Below, one piece after another: positions 28,515 to 37,066 of a DNA stretch of 64,000 nucleotides. Origin of the DNA: Acidimicrobiaceae bacterium (GTDB lineage Bacteria > Actinomycetota > Acidimicrobiia > Acidimicrobiales > Poriferisodalaceae); assembly GCA_905182565.1 (NCBI GenBank), contig CAJJCB010000022.1, positions 62,001 through 126,000 of the forward strand. Reading direction: 5' to 3'. The notes beneath the pieces were generated by a model, which did no database searches, was not told the DNA's origin, and saw only the letters and a list, made by a program, of their open reading frames with translations. Position 1 is the stretch's first letter. Each line of letters starts with the position of its first letter. The translations under genes were made by a program, and so were the position numbers.

Positions 28515-29396
28515 ATGGATATTAGTATTGCTGGGTTTTTTGGTAATTCACCTCATCGTGACCTGGCCTATATAAAAGATTTTTCTCAGACCATCGAGTC
28601 CTTGGGCTTTAAAAGTTTATCTCTCCCTGAACATGTAATTTTCTTTGCCAAATACGAATCTTCATATCCTTACACAGACGATGGAAAACCGAATTGGGAT
28701 CCCGAAACTGGAATCTATGATCCCCTCTTCGTGGCTCAAGTCGCCTCGCAACACACATCAACTTTGCGCTTCGTAACTGGAGTGCTTATCTTGACTCAAA
28801 GGCCAGCGCTTTTAACCGCCAAAGAGGTATTAACTCTTGACCATCTAAGCAGCGGACGATTCGATCTTGGCGTTGGTTCTGGATGGTCGTGGGAAGAGTA
28901 CGCAGCCTTAGGGATACCTTTCGAAAACCGAGGGCGCCGTTTGGATGAGTATATAGAATCGATGCGAGTCGCCTGGAGAGAAGAGCGAGCGACCTACCAT
29001 GGTGAGTTCGTAAACTTCGAAAATGTAGTGCTAAACCCTAAACCTATAAGCAAAGGTGGTCCTCCAATTCTTATAGGAGGAGACTCCACCGCAGCAATGA
29101 AACGCGCAGCTCGGCTCGGTGATGGCTGGTATGGCTGGTGGGCGCAACCCGATATAGAACAACATCTAAATAATTTACGCAGCATCATGAATGATGCAGG
29201 CAGAGACGTGTCAGATGATGACTTCAGTTTTCGGCTTGGCCTTCCTCTAAGGTCTCTTGACCCTCAGGTAATCAATGATCATGTGCAGCAGGCAAAGGAT
29301 CTGGGCATAGACGAACTTATATTGGCTCCACCGATTCCCGTTCGCGATTTCGATCGCCACTTATCAAGCGTTGCCGGAGCCGCTGGTCTCATCTAG
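28515..29396 (+). CDS. LLM-class (F420-type) oxidoreductase
   Basis: A 293-residue luciferase-fold protein with SLGFKSLSLPEHVIFFAKY, LDHLSSGRFDLGVGSGWSW and GGPPILIGGDSTAAMKRAAR. Residues DGWYGWW near 203 are typical of TIGR03619-like members. GGGAG lies 5 bases before the ATG. It is a single gene, converging on the ClC gene. Substrate unknown. Confidence 0.88.
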   Translation: MDISIAGFFGNSPHRDLAYIKDFSQTIESLGFKSLSLPEHVIFFAKYESSYPYTDDGKPNWDPETGIYDPLFVAQVASQHTSTLRFVTGVLILTQRPALLTAKEVLTLDHLSSGRFDLGVGSGWSWEEYAALGIPFENRGRRLDEYIESMRVAWREERATYHGEFVNFENVVLNPKPISKGGPPILIGGDSTAAMKRAARLGDGWYGWWAQPDIEQHLNNLRSIMNDAGRDVSDDDFSFRLGLPLRSLDPQVINDHVQQAKDLGIDELILAPPIPVRDFDRHLSSVAGAAGLI

Positions 29397-29431
29397 GCAC
29401 GTGAGTTAATGCACCTAGTGACAATTAACAA

Positions 29432-31192
29432 TTATTTTTCGTCGAACGCTTTGAGGGAAACTTCGTAGGCTCGCGTTATTGAAATTCGATTTGCGACACC
29501 GAGAACCCGATCGTTCCAATCTAAGACTGGTAAAAAATTTGTGTTTCCGTTCTCAAGAAGCTGCATTCCATTCTCGAGAGTTGCTCCCGGATGCGCCACG
29601 GGATGATCTTGGCGTATCGCATCTACAACTTTTCGATTTGGGACCTCTTTTAAAGCTGTCACCGCATCGCGTTTGTACACAACCCCTTTCAACGCACGAT
29701 CGTGGCTCACCACTAGAAGTACGTCCTCTCTGTTACGATCCATCAAGTTAATTGCTTCGGCCAGCAAAATATTTTCAAAACACGCTACATATTTTGCTTC
29801 AGCCGCAGCAACCAACAGCACCGAACTCATCTGCTGCTCATCACCTTGCTGGTCAGAAGCCAGCGCTCGTTTTCTTCGCAGTTTTACTTCGTAGATCGAA
29901 TCTTTCTTGATGGCTGTATAGACAACTGTTGCTGCCGCGCAAGCAGCCATTAACGGCATAATCAGACCGAAGTCATTTGTCATTTCAAAGACAATAAATA
30001 TTGCAGACATAGGCGCTTGAGCCGCTGCAGCAAACACTGCAGCCATTCCAACGATGGCGTATGCCCCTACCGGTGCCGTTGAGTCAGGGAAAATCTGGTT
30101 AACCAACTCACCGTAGGCAGAACCTAACAACGCACCGATAAAAAGTGATGGTGAGAAAATACCACCAGAACCGCCAGACCCCAAAGTCAATGCAGTCGCA
30201 ATCATTTTTCCGACGAGCAGAAATAAAATAAATTTCACAGTGAACTCGCCTGCTAAAGCTTTATCGATACCAGCAAGACCTGATCCCAACAGGTCGATAG
30301 ATATCGCTCCGAGAATTCCCACTCCTACGGCACCAATAACTGGTCGAAGATCCGCTATGACCGAAAGATTCTCAAATTTATCTTCAATAAAATAAAGAAC
30401 ACGAACAAAAATTACTGCTATTACAGCAGCAAATACTCCCAGAGCGCCATACAGAAGCAGCTCCAATGGCTCCTCAAGTCGATAAACTTCCGCAGTTAGA
30501 ATTGATTCATCTCCAACCATCACCCGCCATACAGCGTTAGCTGTGACTGCTGATATGACAACTGTAGAAAAACCTCGTGCGGTAAATGACCGCAGCACTA
30601 CCTCAAGAGCAAAAAATACTCCAGCTAGAGGAGCATTAAAAACTGCTGCGACGCCTGCAGCCGCACCTGCAGCGACGAATGTACTTCTGCGCCGGTCAGA
30701 CATACGAAAGGCTCTCGCAATTGTTGATCCAATCGCCGATCCAATTTGCACTATTGGACCTTCTCGTCCAGCTGACCCACCAGAACCAATAGTTAATGCT
30801 GATGCAATAGCCTTGATATAGGCAACACGCGTTCTGATTCTTCCCCCACGCCGAGTCACAGCTTCCATAACTTCAGGAACACCATGACCTTTAGCCTCAG
30901 GGGCAGCTCTAGTCACCAGCGGACCTACGAGCAAAGCTCCTAACATAATGGGTGGAAGGAAACGAAATTTACCCAGAGGTTCACAAAATTCAGCTATCCG
31001 ACCGAAAATTTCGTCTGATAAAAAATTAATTAAATGGTGAAATCCGACTGCAGCTAAACCACCAGCTAGACCAACAACAATTGCCATAAGAGCAAACGTT
31101 TGATTTTCAGAGAACCGAATTCTTCGTGCTTGCCTAGCAAAGTTCGCTACCGGCTTTACTCTGCGTCCAAAAAATTTACTCACATCTAACAT
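29432..31192 (-). CDS. ClC chloride channel/antiporter with CBS domains
   Basis: A 586-residue ClC-family membrane protein with about 10-12 helices. The selectivity motifs are GHGVPEV, GSAGREGPIVQIGS and GSGGSGGIFSPSLF. The external gating Glu in GREGP is present, as in H+/Cl- exchangers. A pair of CBS domains occupies about residues 465-580 on the cytoplasmic side and may sense adenine nucleotides. Located in the inner membrane. Confidence 0.92.
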   Translation of the reverse strand: MLDVSKFFGRRVKPVANFARQARRIRFSENQTFALMAIVVGLAGGLAAVGFHHLINFLSDEIFGRIAEFCEPLGKFRFLPPIMLGALLVGPLVTRAAPEAKGHGVPEVMEAVTRRGGRIRTRVAYIKAIASALTIGSGGSAGREGPIVQIGSAIGSTIARAFRMSDRRRSTFVAAGAAAGVAAVFNAPLAGVFFALEVVLRSFTARGFSTVVISAVTANAVWRVMVGDESILTAEVYRLEEPLELLLYGALGVFAAVIAVIFVRVLYFIEDKFENLSVIADLRPVIGAVGVGILGAISIDLLGSGLAGIDKALAGEFTVKFILFLLVGKMIATALTLGSGGSGGIFSPSLFIGALLGSAYGELVNQIFPDSTAPVGAYAIVGMAAVFAAAAQAPMSAIFIVFEMTNDFGLIMPLMAACAAATVVYTAIKKDSIYEVKLRRKRALASDQQGDEQQMSSVLLVAAAEAKYVACFENILLAEAINLMDRNREDVLLVVSHDRALKGVVYKRDAVTALKEVPNRKVVDAIRQDHPVAHPGATLENGMQLLENGNTNFLPVLDWNDRVLGVANRISITRAYEVSLKAFDEK

Positions 31193-31352
31193 ACTATTTA
31201 GGACCGGAGCCGTTCTTGGAAGTCGTGTCGCAGTTAATCATGAGGTCTTTTTCTAATTTACAAAAATACTAATAGATAGCACTTAACAATCTCTATATTC
31301 GAATTTAGTTTTAATATTCCGTATTCAATAGCTTCTGATATTGAAACCTTTT

Positions 31353-33404
31353 TTAATCTAACGATGCCAAAGCCAAAATTGGGCTCTCTGGTGGATCATC
31401 TCCCAAAGATCCTTGAAATCCGCAGTCGGACATCGGAGTCGCAAACACTCCCCCGTCGCTCGCCACCATAAGGTAGCCGCCACAACGACGCTCCTTCACT
31501 AAAGCTATTGGCTGATTAAGCGTTCGTGTACCGAAAGCAGATTCAATAACGTCCTGAAGTTGAGGACGGATGGGGTGCTCAAAAAACCAGGCTTTCCCAC
31601 TTGCTGCAACAACCACATATCCTTCACCATCTTTATCAGGGGCGAATGAAACTATTTTTTCGTCGATCCAATCAACTCTGGGTTTTTCAGGAACTGCGCC
31701 GGCAAATCCCGCATTACCGAAGGTAAAAATACCCCCATCTTCTGCTAGTAACCAGTAGCCAGATCTGTCAGCTGTGATCCGTGCATCAACGATCGGCGCA
31801 TTTAATTGCTCTATCCATAACAAATCTTCGCGACCGGCAGAGTCAGTTAGAGCAACAGCATCTCCTGTCCTAATCACTCTTCCAATTGATGTGAAGACGT
31901 AAGCACCTTGCCCAGATGAAGTAGGAATAGAAGACACGATTTTTTCGGGCCCAGAAGGTGAGATTCCGAAATCGTATTTTGTTTTGAGAGAAGATAAATC
32001 AGCGCTCGGGATCGAAGCTGCATCTCCAAAGTTATGGAAAATCCCGCCATCATCGAGAATCCAATAACCAAATCCGGATTTACTAGCTTCGATATCTACA
32101 GCCTTTCGTTCTTCTGCAAGAACAACATCACCAAAAACCTCAGCATCGCCAAAAGCATGGACACGCCCAGTTGCTTCCAAAAGCCAATATCCTTCAAGCG
32201 GCTCTACTGAAACACCCGGACATTGAGTCGACTTGGCATTTAAAAGCCAATCTCTCGTCGGAGTCAAAACTCCGTCAGGTATCGGTGAGATTCGCACTGA
32301 ATACGTTTCACATTCCTCGATATTTGCGAGGAACACCGCATTACTGTCTGATGCTATTTTTGTTGACCACAACGGACCCGTATTTATTTCTATCCACTCT
32401 TTGTAGGCCGATACCTTGCTATACACCAATGGCGTTATCATCGACTCGCAACTTTCTCCCCTGAAACTAGCTATGCCAAATGAATAGAGGACCCCTTTTT
32501 GGTTAATGACAAGGGGACCCCCACTGTCGCCGTGACAAGCGCTTTGACCGGCGGAGCCCACCGCGCAAACTTGGATTGTCGGGTTAATTCGCGTCCCCCA
32601 TTGACCACATTGTGAGTCGAGATTTACCAGTGCCCCTCGAAGATGGTCAACGTTGGCACCGTTCGTCGTAGTATTTCCCCAGCCCGTAATAAAAAGCGGT
32701 GATGAGCTTGTCGGGTCTCCCATATCGTGCACCGGAAGTAATCCTGCGTATCGCATGTCTACCGGTTCGTCTAGCTTCACAAGTGCAATATCGTTGTGGT
32801 TCGTCTGCCAACTGAATTGTGGGTGAACAATCTGTTGACTTGAAGACTTTATAAAATATGAGTCAGCATTCATATCTGACCTTTTCGACTTTCCGTATCC
32901 GACAATTAGTCTCGAAGGCGGCGAAAAACTATTCATTGCATAGACACAGTGAGCAGCGGTTAGCACCCATTCGGGAGTTACAAGAGAGCCACCGCACCAG
33001 CTACTTTGAGAGCCATGTGTGGTTGCTAACCTTACCTGGTACGGATGGTTTTCTATCGAAACTTCTGACCCTCCGGTAATAACTGGCTCAGGTTTCCAGT
33101 GCATAGCGGAAACATAGTTTTGGCGCTGAAATTTACTTGAAACAGTCGTGGCAAGAGGTAACCAATCCCCTGCAGGAGCATCTATTTGCCTATAGCTCAC
33201 TATCGTTTCGTGTTCATCTTGAGGCACCTGAAAATTGAATGTCAACAAGCCTGATGATGTAAGTGATGCGTCTGCTATCCCGTCATCAGTTACCAAAATA
33301 TTAATATTAGAGGCTTCTTCGACTGGTTCAATTAATGCTGCCGCTGAGTTTGACGAGATGAGTACCGAGATCGCCATAAACATTAGCGCCCAAAGCCATT
33401 TCAT
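31353..33404 (-). CDS. Secreted trypsin-like (S1) serine protease with C-terminal repeats
   Basis: A 683-residue exported protein. A signal peptide is at about residues 1-23 (LMFMAISVLISSNSAAA). The S1 protease domain follows at about 108-345, with His in TAAHC, Asp in NDIALV and Ser in CHGDSGGPL. The C-terminal 280 residues hold repeats of the type GYWLLEATGRVHAFGDA, YWILDDGGIFHNFGDA and GYWLLAEDGGIFTFGNA, seen in many actinobacterial surface proteins and probably forming a beta-propeller. A likely role is extracellular proteolysis. Confidence 0.88.
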   Translation of the reverse strand: MKWLWALMFMAISVLISSNSAAALIEPVEEASNINILVTDDGIADASLTSSGLLTFNFQVPQDEHETIVSYRQIDAPAGDWLPLATTVSSKFQRQNYVSAMHWKPEPVITGGSEVSIENHPYQVRLATTHGSQSSWCGGSLVTPEWVLTAAHCVYAMNSFSPPSRLIVGYGKSKRSDMNADSYFIKSSSQQIVHPQFSWQTNHNDIALVKLDEPVDMRYAGLLPVHDMGDPTSSSPLFITGWGNTTTNGANVDHLRGALVNLDSQCGQWGTRINPTIQVCAVGSAGQSACHGDSGGPLVINQKGVLYSFGIASFRGESCESMITPLVYSKVSAYKEWIEINTGPLWSTKIASDSNAVFLANIEECETYSVRISPIPDGVLTPTRDWLLNAKSTQCPGVSVEPLEGYWLLEATGRVHAFGDAEVFGDVVLAEERKAVDIEASKSGFGYWILDDGGIFHNFGDAASIPSADLSSLKTKYDFGISPSGPEKIVSSIPTSSGQGAYVFTSIGRVIRTGDAVALTDSAGREDLLWIEQLNAPIVDARITADRSGYWLLAEDGGIFTFGNAGFAGAVPEKPRVDWIDEKIVSFAPDKDGEGYVVVAASGKAWFFEHPIRPQLQDVIESAFGTRTLNQPIALVKERRCGGYLMVASDGGVFATPMSDCGFQGSLGDDPPESPILALASLD

Positions 33405-33509
33405 TACTTATCTTTCAAAAAGACATGCGCCATAAATTTATCCTAGTGTTCAAGGTTTTCCCGACCACATTGTTACTGGATTTACGGATTTAATATTACG
33501 GTTAAGCGC

Positions 33510-34451
33510 TCACAATTGTCCGATGAACTCTTGACCCATCAGCCCTATTTGATCGAGATCTTGGAGATTCAATACCTGAAGGTACATTCTCTCAGCCCCT
33601 GCGTCATGCCATTTTTGGAGTGTTTCAAGCGCTTCGGCTGGTGTACCTGCAAGCCCATTTTCTCGCAATTCTTTCACATCGCGACCAATGGCTTCTGCTC
33701 GCGCCGAAATTTCAGCTTCAGTGCTACCAACACATGCAACAAGCGCCACCGAATAAGTAAGTTCAGACGGGTCACGGCCCAATGTTTCACATGCCTTAGC
33801 AACTCGATCTTTTTGTTTTTTGAACGTTTCGATTGATCGAAAAGGGAGATTAAATTCGTCAGCATAGGCAGCTGCTAACCGAGGTGTTCGACGCTGCCCG
33901 CCGCCACCAATAATAATAGGGGGACCATTTTTTTGAAGTGGTTTAGGTAGAGCAGGCGAGTTTATTAGAGAATAGTGTCGTCCCTGAAAATTGTAATGGT
34001 CACCAATTTCAGTTGCCCAAAGACCCGTGATGATTTCCAATTGTTCTTCCAACATATCAAAACGATCACGCAGCGCAGGGAACGGTATGCCGTATGCCGC
34101 ATGCTCTTGTTCATACCATCCGGCACCAAGACCGAGTTCGATTCTGCCTGCGCTCATCTCATCAACTTGCGCGACCGAGATAGCTAAAGGCCCTGGCATT
34201 CTGAAAGTAGCTGAGTTGACAAGAGTCCCGAGTCGAATTTTTTTGGTCTCTCTCGCTAAACCTCCGAGGGTAATCCATGCATCAGTTGGTCCCGGCAGAC
34301 CATCGCTATCACCCATGGTTAACCAATGATCTGATCTAAAGAAAGCGTCAAACCCAGATTCTTCTGTCATCAAAGCTGCTGCTAACAAGTCCGAATAAGT
34401 TGCACCTTGTTGTGGTTCGGTAAAAATACGAAAGTCCATAGTCACTAACAC
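33510..34451 (-). CDS. LLM-class (F420-type) oxidoreductase
   Basis: A 313-residue luciferase-fold protein of the TIGR03560-like group. Segments are SGFDAFFRSDHWLT, VDEMSAGRIELGLGAGWYE and GPPIIIGGGGQRRTPRLAA. It is the fifth LLM gene in the window. It appears single, with a 231-base gap to the next gene upstream. Confidence 0.88.
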   Translation of the reverse strand: MLVTMDFRIFTEPQQGATYSDLLAAALMTEESGFDAFFRSDHWLTMGDSDGLPGPTDAWITLGGLARETKKIRLGTLVNSATFRMPGPLAISVAQVDEMSAGRIELGLGAGWYEQEHAAYGIPFPALRDRFDMLEEQLEIITGLWATEIGDHYNFQGRHYSLINSPALPKPLQKNGPPIIIGGGGQRRTPRLAAAYADEFNLPFRSIETFKKQKDRVAKACETLGRDPSELTYSVALVACVGSTEAEISARAEAIGRDVKELRENGLAGTPAEALETLQKWHDAGAERMYLQVLNLQDLDQIGLMGQEFIGQL

Positions 34452-34682
34452 TACGATAAGGCCAAGACACGCTGATATTTGTTCATATCAGGTATTCATT
34501 TGCTCTCTTTGGAATCGGACGATAAACAGTAAGTCTTAGGTATTAAGAAACATGTCTCGATGTCCACTGGTCGAGATATTCAATGCCCAGTGAGACACAG
34601 AAGGCACTTTGCTTTTATCGCTTCGTTGCATAGCTAGATTAAAAAAGAAGAAAGCCCCGCAAATGCGAGGCTTTCTTTGTAG
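34452..34682. other. Intergenic region with terminator
   Basis: This stretch separates the LLM gene from the initiator tRNA gene and contains the terminator of the tRNA (34650-34675). No ORF of interest was seen; upstream elements of the LLM gene must lie in its left part. Confidence 0.4.
34650..34675 (-). terminator. Rho-independent terminator of tRNA-Met
   Basis: GAAAGCCCCGC pairs with GCGAGGCTTTC (one mismatch) around an AAAT loop. Read on the minus strand it is followed by TTCTTTTTT. It lies directly after the tRNA 3' end. Confidence 0.8.
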
Positions 34683-34756
<74 letters not shown>

Positions 34757-34781
34757 ACGTGTGATGTAAGTATGCCTGTAC

Positions 34782-36224
34782 TTAGAGAGTAACAACAACT
34801 TCTTGACCAAGAGATCCCTGTTGGTTAACCGGAAGACTCATCAAAATTAGGAACGCCAGTAGCCCTGAAGCAACACAAACCGATACTGGAACCGTATAGC
34901 CCCCAGTTATGTCAATCAGTTGGCCGGCAAGAGGTGGGGCAAATAGCCCGGCTAAACCTTGGCTCGTGTAAAAAACTCCCATGATCGAACCCAGTCCGAT
35001 TACACCAAACATATCTGCTAAGAGAAGCGTGCTTACTGCTACGAAACACCCATAACTGATTCCAAGTACCATCATAAAAATGGCCATGAGGATGAACGAG
35101 GATCCAGCACAGAGCCAAATAACGAAACTACACGGGCACAAGCCGATACCAAACTGGAAAACTCGGAAAGTTCCGAATCGATTACATAAGTAACTAAATC
35201 CAATTCGCGAGATCACGCTTGAACCGCCAAGTATGCCAACAAGAGAGGCAGCGGCTACTGCGGAAATACCCTGTTCTTTGGCATATGGCACCATGAAAAC
35301 AAAGGGTACGAAAAGCGCAAGACCAGAAAACAGTGAACCTATCCATAGCCGCCGAAATACACGCGACCTTAAAGCTTCACGCAAACGGGATGGAGTACCA
35401 CCCGCTGACCCTGGAGCTCGAGCTATTAGGGCTGTGCATACGAGCAGAATGACAAATCCGGTAACTCCTAGTATGCGATAAGTTGTACGCCACCCGTAAA
35501 GAGCTATTAATCGTGCAGATAAAGGGCTTATAAGGCTAGTACCCACTCCAATGCCTGCGACTGCTATACCTATTGCTGTGGCTCGGTGCTTTTCAAACCA
35601 ACCGCCCACATGGGCAAGCATAGGTATATAGGCGCATGCACCTGCGATGCCTGCACCTACACCATAAGCAAAGTATCCGAGAACGATAGAGTTCACGTAG
35701 CTGGTGATCATGAGTCCTATCAGCAAGGCGAAAGCGCCCGTGGCTAAAACGGGGCGCGGACCAAACCGATCCGATAGACGTCCGGTGATAAGGCTTAGCC
35801 AAAAGAAAGTGAAGGTTGTAATACCGAATATGACGGCGGTCGGACCTTTCCCTGTCCCAAACTCGAGTGCCATTGACTCAAAGAACGCACCGAAGCTATA
35901 AATTATTCCGAGTGTTACCGCTGATGAGAGAAATGTAGCTAGAACGGTTAACCATGCGCGACCGGAATCTACTCCAGGTGCACTTATAAGTTGTTCAGAG
36001 ATTTTGTCATGTTTTGGAGCCAAGGGAATCAATCGCGGCGACAACTCCGAAACCCCAAAACCCTCACCACCCATAACCACACCACGATCAACAACCGCAG
36101 TACGCACATCACCACCAACCAAAGGAATCAATCGCGGCGACAACTCCGAAACCCCAAAACCCTCACCACCCATAACCACACCACGATCAACAACGGTTAC
36201 TAGGTGGGGGGCACTGCGAGGCAT
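34782..36224 (-). CDS. MFS transporter with repeat-derived N-terminus
   Basis: A major facilitator protein similar to monocarboxylate/oxalate-formate antiporters (GRLSDRFGPRPVL at loop 2-3). The membrane part starts at about residue 88. The first 80 residues are unusual: VVDRGVVMGGEGFGVSELSP occurs twice at a 33-residue spacing, because a 71-bp DNA repeat is translated in frame. A shorter protein starting at a TTG near 36026 (reading APKHDKISEQL) is possible, in which case the repeat would be upstream non-coding DNA. I cannot settle this by eye. Confidence 0.75.
   Translation of the reverse strand: MPRSAPHLVTVVDRGVVMGGEGFGVSELSPRLIPLVGGDVRTAVVDRGVVMGGEGFGVSELSPRLIPLAPKHDKISEQLISAPGVDSGRAWLTVLATFLSSAVTLGIIYSFGAFFESMALEFGTGKGPTAVIFGITTFTFFWLSLITGRLSDRFGPRPVLATGAFALLIGLMITSYVNSIVLGYFAYGVGAGIAGACAYIPMLAHVGGWFEKHRATAIGIAVAGIGVGTSLISPLSARLIALYGWRTTYRILGVTGFVILLVCTALIARAPGSAGGTPSRLREALRSRVFRRLWIGSLFSGLALFVPFVFMVPYAKEQGISAVAAASLVGILGGSSVISRIGFSYLCNRFGTFRVFQFGIGLCPCSFVIWLCAGSSFILMAIFMMVLGISYGCFVAVSTLLLADMFGVIGLGSIMGVFYTSQGLAGLFAPPLAGQLIDITGGYTVPVSVCVASGLLAFLILMSLPVNQQGSLGQEVVVTL
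36025..36194. repeat. Two 71-bp direct repeats at 99-bp spacing
   Basis: The segments 36025-36095 and 36124-36194 are identical over 71 bp, separated by 28 bp, giving a period of 99 bp (33 codons). On the minus strand they are rich in G and T, unlike neighbouring genes. They lie at the 5' end of the MFS frame. Confidence 0.93.
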
Positions 36225-36314
36225 AACATCAACGTTAAGCCTATAAAGACTTTGAGGCTACTACCTAAGCAAAGTCTTCTATTTCATTCATGCTTTAGAC
36301 CCGGGGCAATTGAG

Positions 36315-37064
36315 CTATTCAGTATTAATTACCCGAAAGGCTTCTGCTAAACGCCCTGGCTCCATACCTGCTGCTGTGGCCTTATCTAGTGCCCATTCGC
36401 GAAGTAATTCTTCAAGGTTTTCTATTCGTTCAGTTTGGCTGCGATGAGCTTGAAGAGCAGAAAGTTTCAGCGAAAACGTATCGGTTATATCAACGTTAAG
36501 GTTTATATTCTCAGCTATTCCCAGTCCCATCATCCATGCCTGTTTAACTGTGTGCGGCTCATAGCCGGCCTCCAACAGCTCAGGATGGGCTCTCGGATTT
36601 CGCGAGTCTGGGTAAATCGAGGCCATTGTCGCCCATGCTGTCGCTAGGTGATCCGGATGAGCGCCATAAATGCGATCCCAATTAGCCTCCGTCGATTGAC
36701 ATATAACGATATCGGGTCGCTCTTTTCGAATAACACCGGAGATATCGCGACGCAATTCCAGATTTGAAACAACTCGCCCATCAGGGTGGTGCAACCAATG
36801 AAGCTTAGAAACACCAACAATCCCAGCGGCAGATGTTTGTTCCCCTTGTCGTTCTTCGGCAAGCTCTTTCGACGAGCGGCTCAAGTCATCATCGCCAGCT
36901 TCACCGCTCGTGACTAGGCAGTAGCTAACAACTGTTCCTGCAGCTGTCAGCGCTGCCACTGTTCCAGCAGTCCCGAAATCAATATCATCTGGATGAGCAA
37001 CTACCACTAAGACGCGTTCGGGAGTGTCTAATTCTCCCTTGGCTGTCAATATCTTGGTTCTCAC
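36315..37064 (-). CDS. PIG-L family deacetylase
   Basis: A 249-residue zinc-dependent N-acetylglucosaminyl-type deacetylase (LmbE/PIG-L fold). VAHPDDIDFG near residue 22 supplies the first metal ligands and HPDHLATAW near 136 supplies the third His. Actinobacterial relatives act in mycothiol synthesis or on sugar conjugates. It starts 2 bases after the stop of the UPF0182 gene, so the two are co-transcribed. Confidence 0.88.
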   Translation of the reverse strand: MRTKILTAKGELDTPERVLVVVAHPDDIDFGTAGTVAALTAAGTVVSYCLVTSGEAGDDDLSRSSKELAEERQGEQTSAAGIVGVSKLHWLHHPDGRVVSNLELRRDISGVIRKERPDIVICQSTEANWDRIYGAHPDHLATAWATMASIYPDSRNPRAHPELLEAGYEPHTVKQAWMMGLGIAENINLNVDITDTFSLKLSALQAHRSQTERIENLEELLREWALDKATAAGMEPGRLAEAFRVINTE

Positions 37065-37066
37065 AA

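Noticed and set aside
36025-36194. CRISPR array
   Set aside because: Only two repeat units, 71 bp each, with a spacing of 28 bp, and translated in frame. No cas genes nearby.
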